A program made the translations under genes and the position numbers. From Trichoplax sp. H2 (Eukaryota > Placozoa > Uniplacotomia > Trichoplacea), in NCBI GenBank assembly GCA_003344405.1, contig NOWV01000012.1:1-64000 (forward strand): a DNA stretch of 64,000 bases, given 5' to 3'. Below are positions 1 to 11,330 of the stretch, in pieces. Below the pieces are notes generated by a model, which saw nothing but the letters and a program-made list of their open reading frames with translations, was not told the DNA's origin and searched no databases. How positions within the stretch are numbered: position 1 is the stretch's first letter; each line of letters starts with the position of its first letter.

Positions 1-392
1 GAAAAAATTGCGAAATTATAAAATTAAAAATAAAAATAATTTGGATAAGTTGAGGATGGAACTTGTAGAGTACTGTAAGTAAAAGGGCGAATCTTGATAC
101 TGTAGCAAGATGTGAGGACAGCATGAACGGATGAGGATCTTGGTACAGAATATATGTGTAAAGTATACATTAACACATACAACTTAACTTAGTATTTCAT
201 GTTTAGAAATGAATTTTATTATTTTTTACTTTTATTCCTCGGGTAACCCTTACGTAATTAAATCCTGAGTATGAAACATTAATTACAAAAATAAGAGGAA
301 ATTCACTTGAAATTTTCAATCCTTAAAGTCAAATTATAATTGAAAGATTATACAATACTACAGTCCATAAATGTCTTCGCCATTTCAACACT

Positions 393-648
393 ACCGTACA
401 GTACAGTACAGTACGGTATTTCCCTCTAGGAATCCTTGACTACTGTACAGTACTGTACACTGTACAGTACAGTACAGTAGTGTACAGTACAGTGTACAGT
501 ACAGTACAGTGTACAGGTACAGTACAGTACATTACAGTATTTTACACTGTAACGCTAAACCTACAGTACAGTACTGTACACTAGTGTACAGTATAGTACA
601 ATACAGTACAGTACAGTACTACTGTATACTGTACACTTGTACAGTACA
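393..648. repeat. TACAG/CTGTA pentamer repeat cluster
   Basis: Dense runs of the pentamer TACAG and its reverse complement CTGTA, joined at GTAC palindromes and interrupted by short unique spacers. Because both orientations alternate within a few tens of bases, single strands could fold into hairpins. Similar clusters recur near 10.1-11.2 kb and 36.9-38 kb. It lies about 0.5 kb upstream of the NME5-like gene. Seen directly; any function is unknown. Confidence 0.85.
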
Positions 649-680
649 TCAAGTTATCAACTATCAACATATCGAAACGG

Positions 681-694
681 GTTGCTAAGGCAAC
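681..694. promoter_or_regulatory. RFX-type X-box upstream of NME5-like gene
   Basis: GTTGCTAAGGCAAC is an inverted repeat of RFX half-sites (GTTGCT / GGCAAC) with a two-base centre, the classic X-box layout bound by RFX factors that drive ciliary genes. It lies 431 bases upstream of the NME5-like start codon. The motif is seen directly; function is inferred from the known RFX link to cilia and from the ciliary identity of the gene. Confidence 0.6.
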
Positions 695-1124
695 GCCAAA
701 GTTTATCGACAAATTGATATCAAGACGATTCTACGCTGATCGCATAGGCTACTAAGGTAATTGTCACAAATATCTCAGTTACGTCCTACTGTACAGATAA
801 TCTAATAGACATCCTAGTCATTTATACATACACAGTCGCGGATCATATGTATTGATACTTTGCACTATTGACTATCCCGCATTCGCACTGATCACTTTGT
901 GGAGTCGTCGTTTTACCTTACATCGGAGCACAACAACTGGCTGAAGATAGATAAATTCGTTAGGACTAATCATATCGCTTTAAAATCATCTGTGTTCATA
1001 TCTAAAATATACTTAGTTGTAACTCAGAGTTATCATTGAAACAATTTCGTGAAATTTTTAAGTTCCGACACCATAGGTACTATAGTAAATTTTCTTATCC
1101 GCTAAGGAGTTTTGCTAATCGATA

Positions 1125-1923
1125 ATGACTAGTGACAGTTATCAGTGTACCCTCGCTATTATTAAGCCCAATGCAGTTAGGAAAGAAGATGAGATAGTAG
1201 AATTATTGGAAAAGCAAGGATTTTGTGTACTTCAAAGACGCTGTGTCCGACTCACTTCAGAACAGGCCAGTGAATTCTATACAGAGCACTATGGGAAAAT
1301 GTTCTTTCCAGCATTGGTTACATTTATGAGTAGCGGGCCAATTGTAGCTTATATCTTGGCTAAGAATAATGCAATTGAGGATTGGAGAAATTCCATGGGA
1401 CCTACAAACTCGATGAATGCTCGAATTGCAGCTCCTGAAAGTCTACGTGCAAAGTATGGGATTGATGAGATGAGAAACGGCTTCCATGGTAGTGATGGTC
1501 CATTAACTGCTGAGAGAGAAATTCGATTTTTCTTCCCAGATTGTAAGTAGCTCTTACTAACTTTAAGATACTGTAGCTTCATTAGTATTACTTGAAGAAG
1601 TTTTCTTGATTGCTTATAAAATAGCAGAAAAAAGCTATGTTAAAAAGTGCGTATAGACATTATTTTACTAGGTATATATACTAAGGCATTTATCGCTAAA
1701 CTTTACTAATCGTATGTCTCCTATGTGAAAATCATTAGTCATATCCCATCCGGTACCAGATGGTCAAACAGCTACAGACTACTTACAAAGGAGAATCAAT
1801 CCAACTCTCTTGAAAGGACTAACAGAATTATGTAAGAAAAAGCCAGATGATGCAATTTTATGGCTTGCTAACTGGTTAATCGAAAATAACCCTAATAAGC
1901 CGAAAATAGAGGAGCCTTACTAG
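1125..1923 (+). CDS. NME5: NME5-like nucleoside diphosphate kinase homologue with DPY-30 motif (2 exons)
   Basis: Exons 1125-1542 and 1739-1923 (phase 1 intron, GTAAGT...TTAG) give a 200-residue protein; vertebrate NME5 is about 210. Residues 8-140 form one NDP-kinase domain: the KPN motif lies at residues 14-16 and the active-site-type histidine is in NGFHGSD (H121). Exon 2 encodes the C-terminal DPY-30-like dimerisation helix typical of NME5 (PTLLKGLTELC region followed by a WLANWL motif), ending in NPNKPKIEEPY. Family knowledge places NME5 in ciliary axonemes and radial spokes, often with little or no kinase activity. The ATG at 1125 is the first plausible start and aligns with family N-termini. 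An AATAAA at 2149 may be the polyadenylation signal. Identity is strong; enzymatic status is not decidable here. Confidence 0.92.
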
Positions 1924-3832
1924 CTAGCAATTATTACAATTAAGTAGATAAAGTTACCAATAGTCATCGCTTTTAATTCACAGTAATAACATGAATACGT
2001 TCATAGCGGTTTAAACTTGTAATCTGACTGAATATTAATCAGAAGTATAATAGAATGCTTCATCTCAGATCTGCAAACCTAACATGAAAAAATTTATTAC
2101 AGTATAATATGTTCCTGAAACTGACACTCGATGAAAGATTTTCTTTCAAATAAACATTAATCATTTCTGTACTGATTAGATAAACTGCATATGTATAGTT
2201 CATCTATACCTGATTATTTGTATTCATTAATTATTTCATTTTCACTGTAATTTAAAAATGGTACATTGTTCATCCTTCTCATAATATTGGTATGTAATAT
2301 TTAAGATGTCTATAACTCTATTCGATAACGCTAAAGTGAAGATAATTTATCGTAATTATGTGATCTGGTGGCGAAATTATCGTAGCTTCACTCCAATAAA
2401 GTGTATTTTGCATAATTACCGTATAGTTAAATATGCATTTTTATGGATAATTTCATATAATTGTTATTCTTTGCTTATATGTGATATTTATATCGCAAAA
2501 TAGTAAATTTCAAGAGTTATTTACAATGAATGGCTGTAAGAATAACATTATAGTTGTCTAGCATACTACTACAAGCAGAAATATAGTCCAGTAATAGCTA
2601 TATCACATACAATGCCTACTGTACTACTAATCGATAATAATCGCTGATCAATAATAATAATAATAAGTGATCCAGTTACATGCTATAGAACATAAAGGTA
2701 TATTCTCATTAATAACCTAGATTTATCAAGCCATTTAACATAGCTGTAAGTAATTAAATTTTAATAGGTGTTATTAACATTGATAATTCTGTCACTTTCG
2801 AGTTCATAGCATAAATTATGTAGCACTTAAATTGCCAGCCTAAGCATCAGAGAAGGACTTTAATGCTTTCATTAAAGATTAACAAGTTACGTTACTGTAA
2901 TTGTAACTATATGCCCGGTAATTGGACTGGCAACTTCTAAGAAATCAATCGGAAAAAGTACCAGGTATGTCCAGCTACGTAGGAATATCCATAAAATCAT
3001 CACAGTAAATTTATTGAAGTTATGCGCGCATCATTATACAAGCACATGCATTAAAAAGCTTCATAGATTAATAAATTGTAAGCATTAATCGTGATGTCTA
3101 GTTGGCTTAACTGATTATTGCACGAAGTGGTCCAAATTTATATTATAACGAAATAAAAGTCTAAGCACTAAGATAAATTGATTTAGTAATTCAAAGAGTC
3201 TTCATAGTTTTAGTTTTAATTCTGTTTGTATAGCCATAGATATATAGATATTTTCTGTTAAAAGTACAGACTAATATGCTGTTTCTTATGCAACATTATG
3301 TCGTTAATCACCTAACAACCAATAATATTAATATTCATCTCTATAAAAATAGATAATATCGATACAATTTGATTATTATAAACTGAAATTTCAGAGCAGA
3401 ATAATTAGTATATTCGATACCGTAGCGCTTACGAAATAAGTATTGCATTATATTCGTATGTATAAGTACCTTGTCTACGTTAGAGACCACAATTTAGTAC
3501 TACAATAACTGTCTAGAGCATAGTACTTGCGTTAGACCAATTATTTAACAATCAATTCCTATAGTTGAATAAGTCTTGTATTTACATGGCATCTAAAATA
3601 TTATATAATCTCGGTGATACAGGTAGCGTCTATATTAACTTTCAATACATTAAAACATGAACTTTACAAGAAATTACTTTAAAATACCTTATAACGTGAG
3701 CTACGGACTAAATAGTATAAGGTAATAGTGATCACATATAAATCATTTTGTAGAAGTCGTTTGTAAGAAATGCGCAAGTTTAATACATTACATATATCGC
3801 CAGGCAACATGCAAAATACAATATCAGCATTA
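1924..3832. other. Non-coding interval between NME5 and FIP200 genes
   Basis: AT-rich sequence with only short random open frames. It holds the presumed 3' ends of two convergent genes (NME5 on +, FIP200 on -). An AATAAA at 2149-2154 could end the NME5 transcript. I see nothing else I can support. Confidence 0.6.
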
Positions 3833-6800
3833 CTAATTGCGTAAAAGACTGCATGGTTTTGCATATATGAGGCAAAACATTTCATCTTTAGCGACATTGA
3901 ATCGATTAATATCTTTCTTAGCCTGACAATGTTCCATCTTTTCTATCTGCGCCAATACCCATTGCGGTCCGGTATTTCCTACTCCAGCAATGAAATGTTT
4001 AAAATAACCTTGACACGTTGGGTGCATTAAATAGAACTTTTGACGTGGTGTACAGATCTCGCATGATTGAGTTATTTTATTTAAAATCACAATAATGTAA
4101 TCATTTAAGTTAAAATCACAATATGCTACGTTTTTGACGTACGACAAATTAGTCGTTGATGAGCTGCTATTAAATCTCTCATTCAGCTTCTCTTTTAAAT
4201 AGTTATTTTCAGCTGTAAGTGCATCTAGTTCTGAAAGTGCTGACGGAGACTTACTATCATCGTCTAAGTTTGGAATTTCATTTTCATTCGATTTCCGGAG
4301 TTCTTTAACCACCTCATTTAATTCTTGGCTAATAGTCATGACTTGTGATTCTACCTTATCTAAAATCGTAGCCAAAGAGGTAATATCGTCTGCATTTCCA
4401 TTGTTCATAAATGATGAGCAGGATCGTTTACATTCACTTAGTGTAACAAATGCATTGCCTATTGATCTAGAAAGACTTGTCAAAGTCATGGAATCAGCAT
4501 TTTTAGTAAATACTTTACTGTCTAACTCATGTAGTGCTTGATATGAGGAAAGCATGGTAATTTGTTCCTTGAGACTGTCACATTCCTTTTCCTTAACTAT
4601 CAATTTCTCTTGCATTTCAATAATAGCTAAAGGTTCTCTAGTAGCTTTAACAGCGGCTAATTCTTCTTTAATTTTAGCTGATTCAAGCTTTTGTTCTTTT
4701 GAATATTTTATAACCTGAACTATATTATCGATCTTATTATCTATATCGTTGCCGTCAGATGTAATTATAGAAATATCTCGTATAATATCGCTATCCAACA
4801 CGATATCATCTACGGCCTTTAATAACGTTGTCAGCTTAATAGTATCTTCGTTACTTGCATTATCAATATTGCAGACATCGTCCGGCGAACAATCGGAGCG
4901 ATCAGCAACAATTTGGGATTGCTATAAGAATTAAGAACGCAAAACAAGCAAGTATTTAAGTTTCGAGAATGCAATTGTTAGGAAAATTGCTCACAATTAA
5001 ACCTTACCTGTTCATTAAATGAAGCCAGTACAACATTTAGCTTCTCATTTGTATCTGTGATGTAGTCGTCAATATCACGTTTACTTTTCTTAACCTCGTT
5101 TAAAATATCATTAAGTTCAGATTTTACAGTTGCTAAGTAACTTTCTTTCCATTGCTTAAACATTCGATTCGCTATCACTTTACTATCATAGTCTTTGCTT
5201 TCAAGGCCATCGGGCATTCGTGGGCTTGTTATAGTATCATCAATATTTGGACTTTGATTCTTATCTTTACCATTTCTTAAGAGGGTGTGATTAATGCTAT
5301 CAGTATTACTAGAAAAAATAAAAGGTTCGGAATCATCCGGATCATCAGAAAACAACCTAGGGCTGTTATTATTAAATGCTTTATTGGTGGGTACGACGGT
5401 TTCATCCATTGCAATGAACTCAAATCTATTACTTTTTGACGTTGGAGACAACTTTCCACTACAACTAAAATTACATGGTTTGACCAGTAAATCATCGGCC
5501 ATTTTCTTTAAAGATAGCTCCGATAATGCATTACCATTTAATTCATAATATAATCTTTGTAAATCATCTCGAGATATAGATGGCAAAGTAGTATTAATAG
5601 TTTTAGGTGGTTGATGGGAATATGTAATAGGGTACTCGCTTAAACCAGGGAAGAGTCGTAACAAGAAATGCTTGCCAATCCAATCTGCAAATTGCTTTCT
5701 TCGGGTAATTTCTTCTTGTAGCTCTTTTTGAGATTTTTCATATACTTTACTAGCCCAATGCATGACGTTAACAGAAAATTCCCATCTGTGCACAGTTTCA
5801 GATAGCAACCTCAAGTATACTTCTGGAGATGATCTAATTTGCTCCAGAATGGATAGTCTATGACGCAAATGTTTTAGCGTTTGATGATGGATGACTAACT
5901 TACTATCACATTCACAAATACTCCTTTCCATTACGATTAACCAACGAAGACGACCGTGTAAATTACTGGATAATTCCGTTTTGGAACGAAAGCAACGTTG
6001 ATAAATATCATTTAATTTTTTATGATTAGCATGCATAAGTTTCAGCTGTTCCGTATGGCCTTGCCAAAGATCGGACAAGACTGAACTATCCTTTAAACTA
6101 CTAATTCTATCGTTATTTTGTGCAAAACCTTGAGCCATTTCAGTCTGATTTTGGGCTATCTCTTGCCCACTAGAAACTAGTTGAGATAAATCGTTGAATC
6201 GATTTTCGATACCTTTTACCTCTATCATATCTGCATTATTAACAGCATCCGCAACAGCACACATTTCTCCAATCAGGTCTTTATAAAAGGCATCATTTAA
6301 ATGTTTTAACGCTCTACTACAATCTTCAATCATACTGTTCAAATTACTACCAGCATCTTGAGTAATAATCCAATCAAATAAGCTCATTTCGGTACTTTCT
6401 AGTTCATTATCGCTACTCGATAACAACCTCGGAATAACGGGAACGTATTTAAGCAATGGTAGGACGTGATCAAGCCTAGAAATATTGAATAGGATAGATT
6501 ATAGTATACGGATAATAATGCTGGATAGTATAGACTAAATGTGCGAATTTTTTAAATTCAGCAATAAAATTTTACAGATAGCTTTCTTTAAAGAATAGCA
6601 CAAAAGTTGTACAAGTATACCTGTCTAACGTTGTCAAATACTTCTCTCTTTTACTAACATAGTCATTACAATTATTGCTAAAAGCGTTCAACCGCTTTCG
6701 CAGTGAATCAGCTACAGATCCTAAATTAGTGAAAACCGCCTTCCAAGCAGCATACTGCAGCTGCTGATCGCGAACCAGAATCTTTAATTCTTCTATCATC

Positions 6801-7740
6801 CTATCGTCTGTAGCATAGTATAACAATTATAAAAGTTACATTTTGCTATCAATGAATGCAATTGAGATGTCAAATTGTGAAGGAGAGGAGTTATCACTAG
6901 CAAGTGCATTACGTACACAATCGGTAGTTAAAATACACTGAAGGAAATGCAGTTACAATAGAACTAAGTGTTACAAAGAATTGCAATAACACGGTTCTAG
7001 AGTAGTGATATGCATGCAAAGTGAAAGTAAAGTCCCTTTGACCTCATGTTGACATCTGTTTATCTGTTGCTGAAAATGAAATGGTCAAGGGAGCGACAAT
7101 TAATTTCGTGCACACTCCTAAATAGGAACTACTGCAAGTTACCAGCTAGATTTACCTTCTCTACTCAATTGTAACGCTAGATCTGTCCTAACTGCAACCG
7201 TTTTGATAGAGTTAGGCAAACTTAAGGCTGACTCTATTGCTTCTGTCCAGCGAATATTAGATGCATATGGCTTGATCGATGGAGGATTTGGCATTTCCAT
7301 GATCGACTTGTTGAAAAGATAGATAGGGTTAGACTCTACCGTGCCACACCTATTGGAAAAAAGTAACCGATTCTGCAGATTAGAAGAAATGATCGCGCAT
7401 TTATTGCAAGGACATTATACCGTAATAAGCATTACTACTGCTTAATGTGATACTCTGTGGAGTTATAATGATAAAAGATGACAACTGCCACAAGTATTGT
7501 AATATCGTAAGCAAGCCTAAAAGGCACTGACGACAACCACGGATTTACTTACCCATTGTAGAAACAGATTTTATTAGCAGAATTAAGAAGTTGTCCTCCA
7601 TTGACGAGTAGCACTTGATTGGCTATGCCAACATTAATCTTTTCAAATATTTCTTCCTTTAGCTTACTGACACTTTCTAGAGCAACCTCAACATCGAAGG
7701 TGTACAACGTACCACTATTAGCATAAAATACGAAAGCCAT
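3833..7740 (-). CDS. RB1CC1: RB1CC1/FIP200-like autophagy scaffold (5 exons)
   Basis: Exons on the minus strand: 7740-7553, 7349-7156, 6807-6621, 6475-5008, 4921-3833; phases 2,1,2,0 all agree, giving 1041 residues (human about 1594). Residues 1-85 match the FIP200 ubiquitin-like N-terminus (VLLVNGGQ, then NPIYLFNK). Exons 3-4 hold the long helical ATG17-like region with coiled coils. Exon 5 begins with coiled coil and ends with the C-terminal Claw domain (about residues 945-1041), recognisable by EHCQAKKDINRFNV followed by a short tail. FIP200 scaffolds the ULK1/ATG13 complex that starts autophagosomes, and its Claw binds cargo receptors. The middle is shorter and more Ser/Asp-rich than in vertebrates, with an acidic DDPDDSEPFIF stretch in exon 4. 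The start ATG at 7740 begins the ubiquitin-like fold. Identity is strong; the last few codons (CSLLRN) diverge from vertebrates and could reflect another splice choice. Confidence 0.9.
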
Positions 7741-10148
7741 AACTTTGTTTTAACAGCATTAAAATTCCTAAAAATATAAAGAATATACATATGTACAGGA
7801 TCAAAACCACATGCTTATTATGATGTTAAAAAACTAATGAAAACTCCATTAGGATCTATAACCAGACCAATTTGTTTCCGAACTTTTATTTGCTATATCT
7901 TTGAACCATATTTACGATAGTATTCTAGGATTGAATAGTTTTAAACTAACAAATTATAAGATAGCTGGTGAAACAATCTTCCACAGCCCTTAAATGCATC
8001 GTTTCATATTTATACAACTATAAATTGTAAATCTTCGTCGCAATAAGTATCTACCCGGATATTAATCAGAGTTAATAAAGAAAACTATTTATAGAAATTG
8101 GCCTACGCTCAGAATTAAAGCGTACTTTATTGGGAGACATCGAAATGGAATACTTTATTTAAGAACAGCAGCATGGCAGAAGATCCAGTGAGTCCTTGAA
8201 TGAATTGATAGATCATGGCAAAAGATATCTCAAATTGGACCTACTATATTTACAAGCGAGTTATAAATAAGAAAAACTCTTAGGAGTCTATGAGAATAGA
8301 CAGGCATTGTAAGAGTTTAATACTCGACTTCACATATGCATGAAAATACGAGTGTATTTGTATGCCTAGCACAAACTATTTCTGAAGCGGTCAATTTAGA
8401 GAATCTCAACCATCAAGTCTCCCACTAGTATTTATGTCCTGTCTATGGCTGTAATCCGATAACAAAATGATCTTCCGAAAAATATAAAAATGTCGCTAAG
8501 ATTTGCAATGCAAGCAAAGAGTTGTTCAAATAGTGCTAGCCTTAAAGTGAACCCAATGTTGACATCTTCAGTGGATAAAAGTATATGGACTATAGAGTTC
8601 AATTACGACGACATTCTACCAATAAAGCGACGAGCAACGTTATATGATGAGTTATCCTGTATGACTTTCTAATTAAGGGTATCTTCTATCCTTGCTAATC
8701 CTGCTATCGAAGTCACCACGAAAAGGTTTCATACTAATATCATCAATCCTACGTAGATATTTACTACCGAGTGTTACACAGTAATAGGATAGGATATTAC
8801 TCGGCTTACAAATACGATTACTTTAGACATTACGTAAGATTTTCCATCATCTGTCATAGAAGTATTTTGCTACATAATCAATCTTGATACAGACCAGTCA
8901 CTGAATTGGTCACGAACAGTGTAAGCGTAGTCGCGTACGCTAGATTGAGTAACATGTTGAGGATTGGATGTGATAGAATTTCGCAAGGGTATCACGTAAT
9001 ATTACTACTGTACTTCGTAATCATTGCCATTATAATGTAGTTCGCAGTATCATAACAATTTCAATCTTTATTATGGTGCTAAGAGATAAAATAATTCTAA
9101 TCAATAAGGTAAGCATAATTTAACGTGCGGATGTCCATTGTACTGTATAGATTCAGACATATTTCTGTCGGTAACAGCTTGACCGTATTTCTAGTTCAGA
9201 GGATATTCCTTCAAATCAGTATCAATTAGGTATCAGAAAATTGCTTCTATCACTGTTCAATCTATAATAGAAAATGTATAGCTCTATGCAAGCTTCCATT
9301 TTGGAATATTTCGCGGTATGCAGCCGGAAGTAATTGTACCTAACGTAAGGTTGTCTGAAATCGATTATAATATCATATCGAAGAGCATTTTTAAACTTTC
9401 TTAGCATATCGTTACTAGAAACGCAATCATACCTTACTATATTTAAAGTATGAGATTATCTATTCATTGTATCGATAGTACAGTATGTTAAAAAATTTCC
9501 TTTATAATATATTTGTGTATTATCCCATTCTAGTCTGTCGAAATTTGCAACCGAACAACACCAGTCCTCTTGGCAGAATGTCAAGTACAGATACGCCTAC
9601 ACTGATTGTATCACATCGTTACTGCAAAGTATTATTTTTAAATCACAACTGGCCTGACGTTAAGACTTCTTCTCAAAGTACAGAATATTTTTTACTCTAT
9701 CAACACATCAATCTTAGTAATCTTACCACTTTATTGAATCCAAGAAATGATTAATTCCGTGCACAACGACGTAAACTGCGCTAGTCAATCACTTCATTCC
9801 GAGTTGGAAGCGTTGAAAAATGTCCTCTTCCAGTGCTGTACTGTAGTGTGCTACCGCTCGTGTTCACTACCAGCGGCACCGAGAAGCCACTGATACAGTG
9901 GAAAGTAAGGATGGTACTGCGCAGAATCGGTGAATGTACATATGAAGTTATAACCGAGTGTTTAGTCCTATACAGTAGTTGCCTCTATGGTCAAACACAA
10001 GAGATTGTACCACGAAGAATGGTGGCGTATGGGGATTGCTGTGAGCTGATAATCTTTACTCTATACGATTACAACAAAAATGTGAGGAAAATCATTGGAA
10101 AATATCCTGATATTACACTCAGAAATCTCAAATGACTTTCCACACACC
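7741..10148. other. Non-coding interval 5' of FIP200
   Basis: AT-rich sequence presumably carrying the FIP200 promoter and 5' UTR at its left end. Small open frames near 8490-8672, 9485-9754 and 9833-10135 show no recognisable domain, splice context or codon pattern. I see no RNA gene or mobile element. Confidence 0.5.
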
Positions 10149-11215
10149 CTGTACACAGTGTACAGTCATCACTACAGTGGCCGAGGATATCACTATCTGG
10201 TGTTCGGTCTTATAGTAGCTACTATGGTCAAATACAAGATTCTTTTATGACTCCAAATCTCGCTATACTGTACATTGTGTACAGTACATTTGAGTGTACA
10301 ACGTAATAACATATCACGGTGTACACGGTTTGCAGTAGAACTTGAATTATGGAGAAATTAGATATCGTACGTGAATTCTGCCAATGGATTCTTATAATTT
10401 AACTCTTCCTCTATCGACTGATATGTATTTTATTGAAAATCGACAAAAATTTCAATTTTTTATTTTTAAAATTTATCGGGAATCAGTTCTGGGACAACTT
10501 GTACAGTATTTTGCATTTTGCTGTACAGTGTACAGTACTGCACAGCTTACACTAGTGGCCACTGGACACTGGACAGTGGACAATGGATACCCACACAAGG
10601 TAAAAACTAAAAACTACTATGATGGACTTTGCCTAGTTCGCCGTTACAGTGTACAGTGTACAGTACACCAGTGGTCACTTGGACAGTGGATAATGGACAC
10701 CACACAAGGTAAAAAACTATGGTGGACTTTGCCTAGTTCGCCGTTACTGTGCAGTACTTACTGTTAATGGTGAATGCTTGATTCTATCCATTCGACATGT
10801 AGCCATTTCTAAATTTGTATAATTAACGAGCAGAAAGTCCCCCTTGGTGATACTTTGCGTCAATGGATTGTGTTAATACTAAAGGAATAAATTTCCAATT
10901 ACTTTCCTTTTCTCTGTCAGTTGTGCACTGCACATTTACAGTACAGTACAGTACTGTACTGTACAGCCTACAGTGAAACTCTACAGTACTGTACTGTACA
11001 CTGTACTGTACAGTAGTGTAGCAAGAGAAGAGAACTACTGCGCCGTGTACTGTACAGTACAAAATTGAATTCGTCTCGCAATTTCATACACTTGTAGTCT
11101 ACTGTTGGTGCCGTACTCTACAGTACACTCTACTGTACTGTACTGTACCGTCAATTCCATCGATAGGGTACAGTACAATATACTGTAAGTCGCACTGTAC
11201 AATGTACTGTACGTC
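10149..11215. repeat. TACAG/CTGTA repeat-rich region upstream of nocturnin
   Basis: Scattered to dense blocks of TACAG and CTGTA pentamers, densest at about 10500-10680 and 10930-11215, in both orientations and joined at GTAC palindromes. Unique AT-rich sequence separates the blocks. The last block lies within 120 bases of the probable nocturnin start and supplies an in-frame upstream ATG (11202), so the repeat may be part of its 5' UTR or promoter. Confidence 0.75.
10571..10747 (+). repeat. Imperfect tandem duplication (copies about 110 bases apart)
   Basis: Copy 1 at 10571-10647 and copy 2 at 10681-10747 both begin GGACAGTGGA, contain CACACAAGGTAAAAA and end with an identical tract that includes GCCTAGTTCGCCGTTAC. 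Copy 2 lacks about ten bases in the middle. Copies are separated by a TACAG block, so the unit of duplication appears to be unique sequence plus repeat. It is the longest non-pentamer repeat I found here. Confidence 0.85.
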
Positions 11216-11330
11216 GCACTTTACCGGTGTTTACTTTTTTCCAATCGCTGGTACCGGTACCGATGCTCGCTACCAGAAAGAGGCTAGTTTTCCCTTTCAC
11301 ATTTTGGGTACCTTTGGTAATGTCTCCGCA

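Noticed and set aside
9833-10135. Open frame of 100 residues upstream of the repeat cluster
   Set aside because: No recognisable domain, no splice context, begins within repeat-like sequence and has Cys/Tyr-rich composition typical of chance frames.
10384-10767. Open frame of 127 residues
   Set aside because: It reads straight through the TACAG blocks and the tandem duplication, so the apparent protein repeat is a by-product of the DNA repeat.
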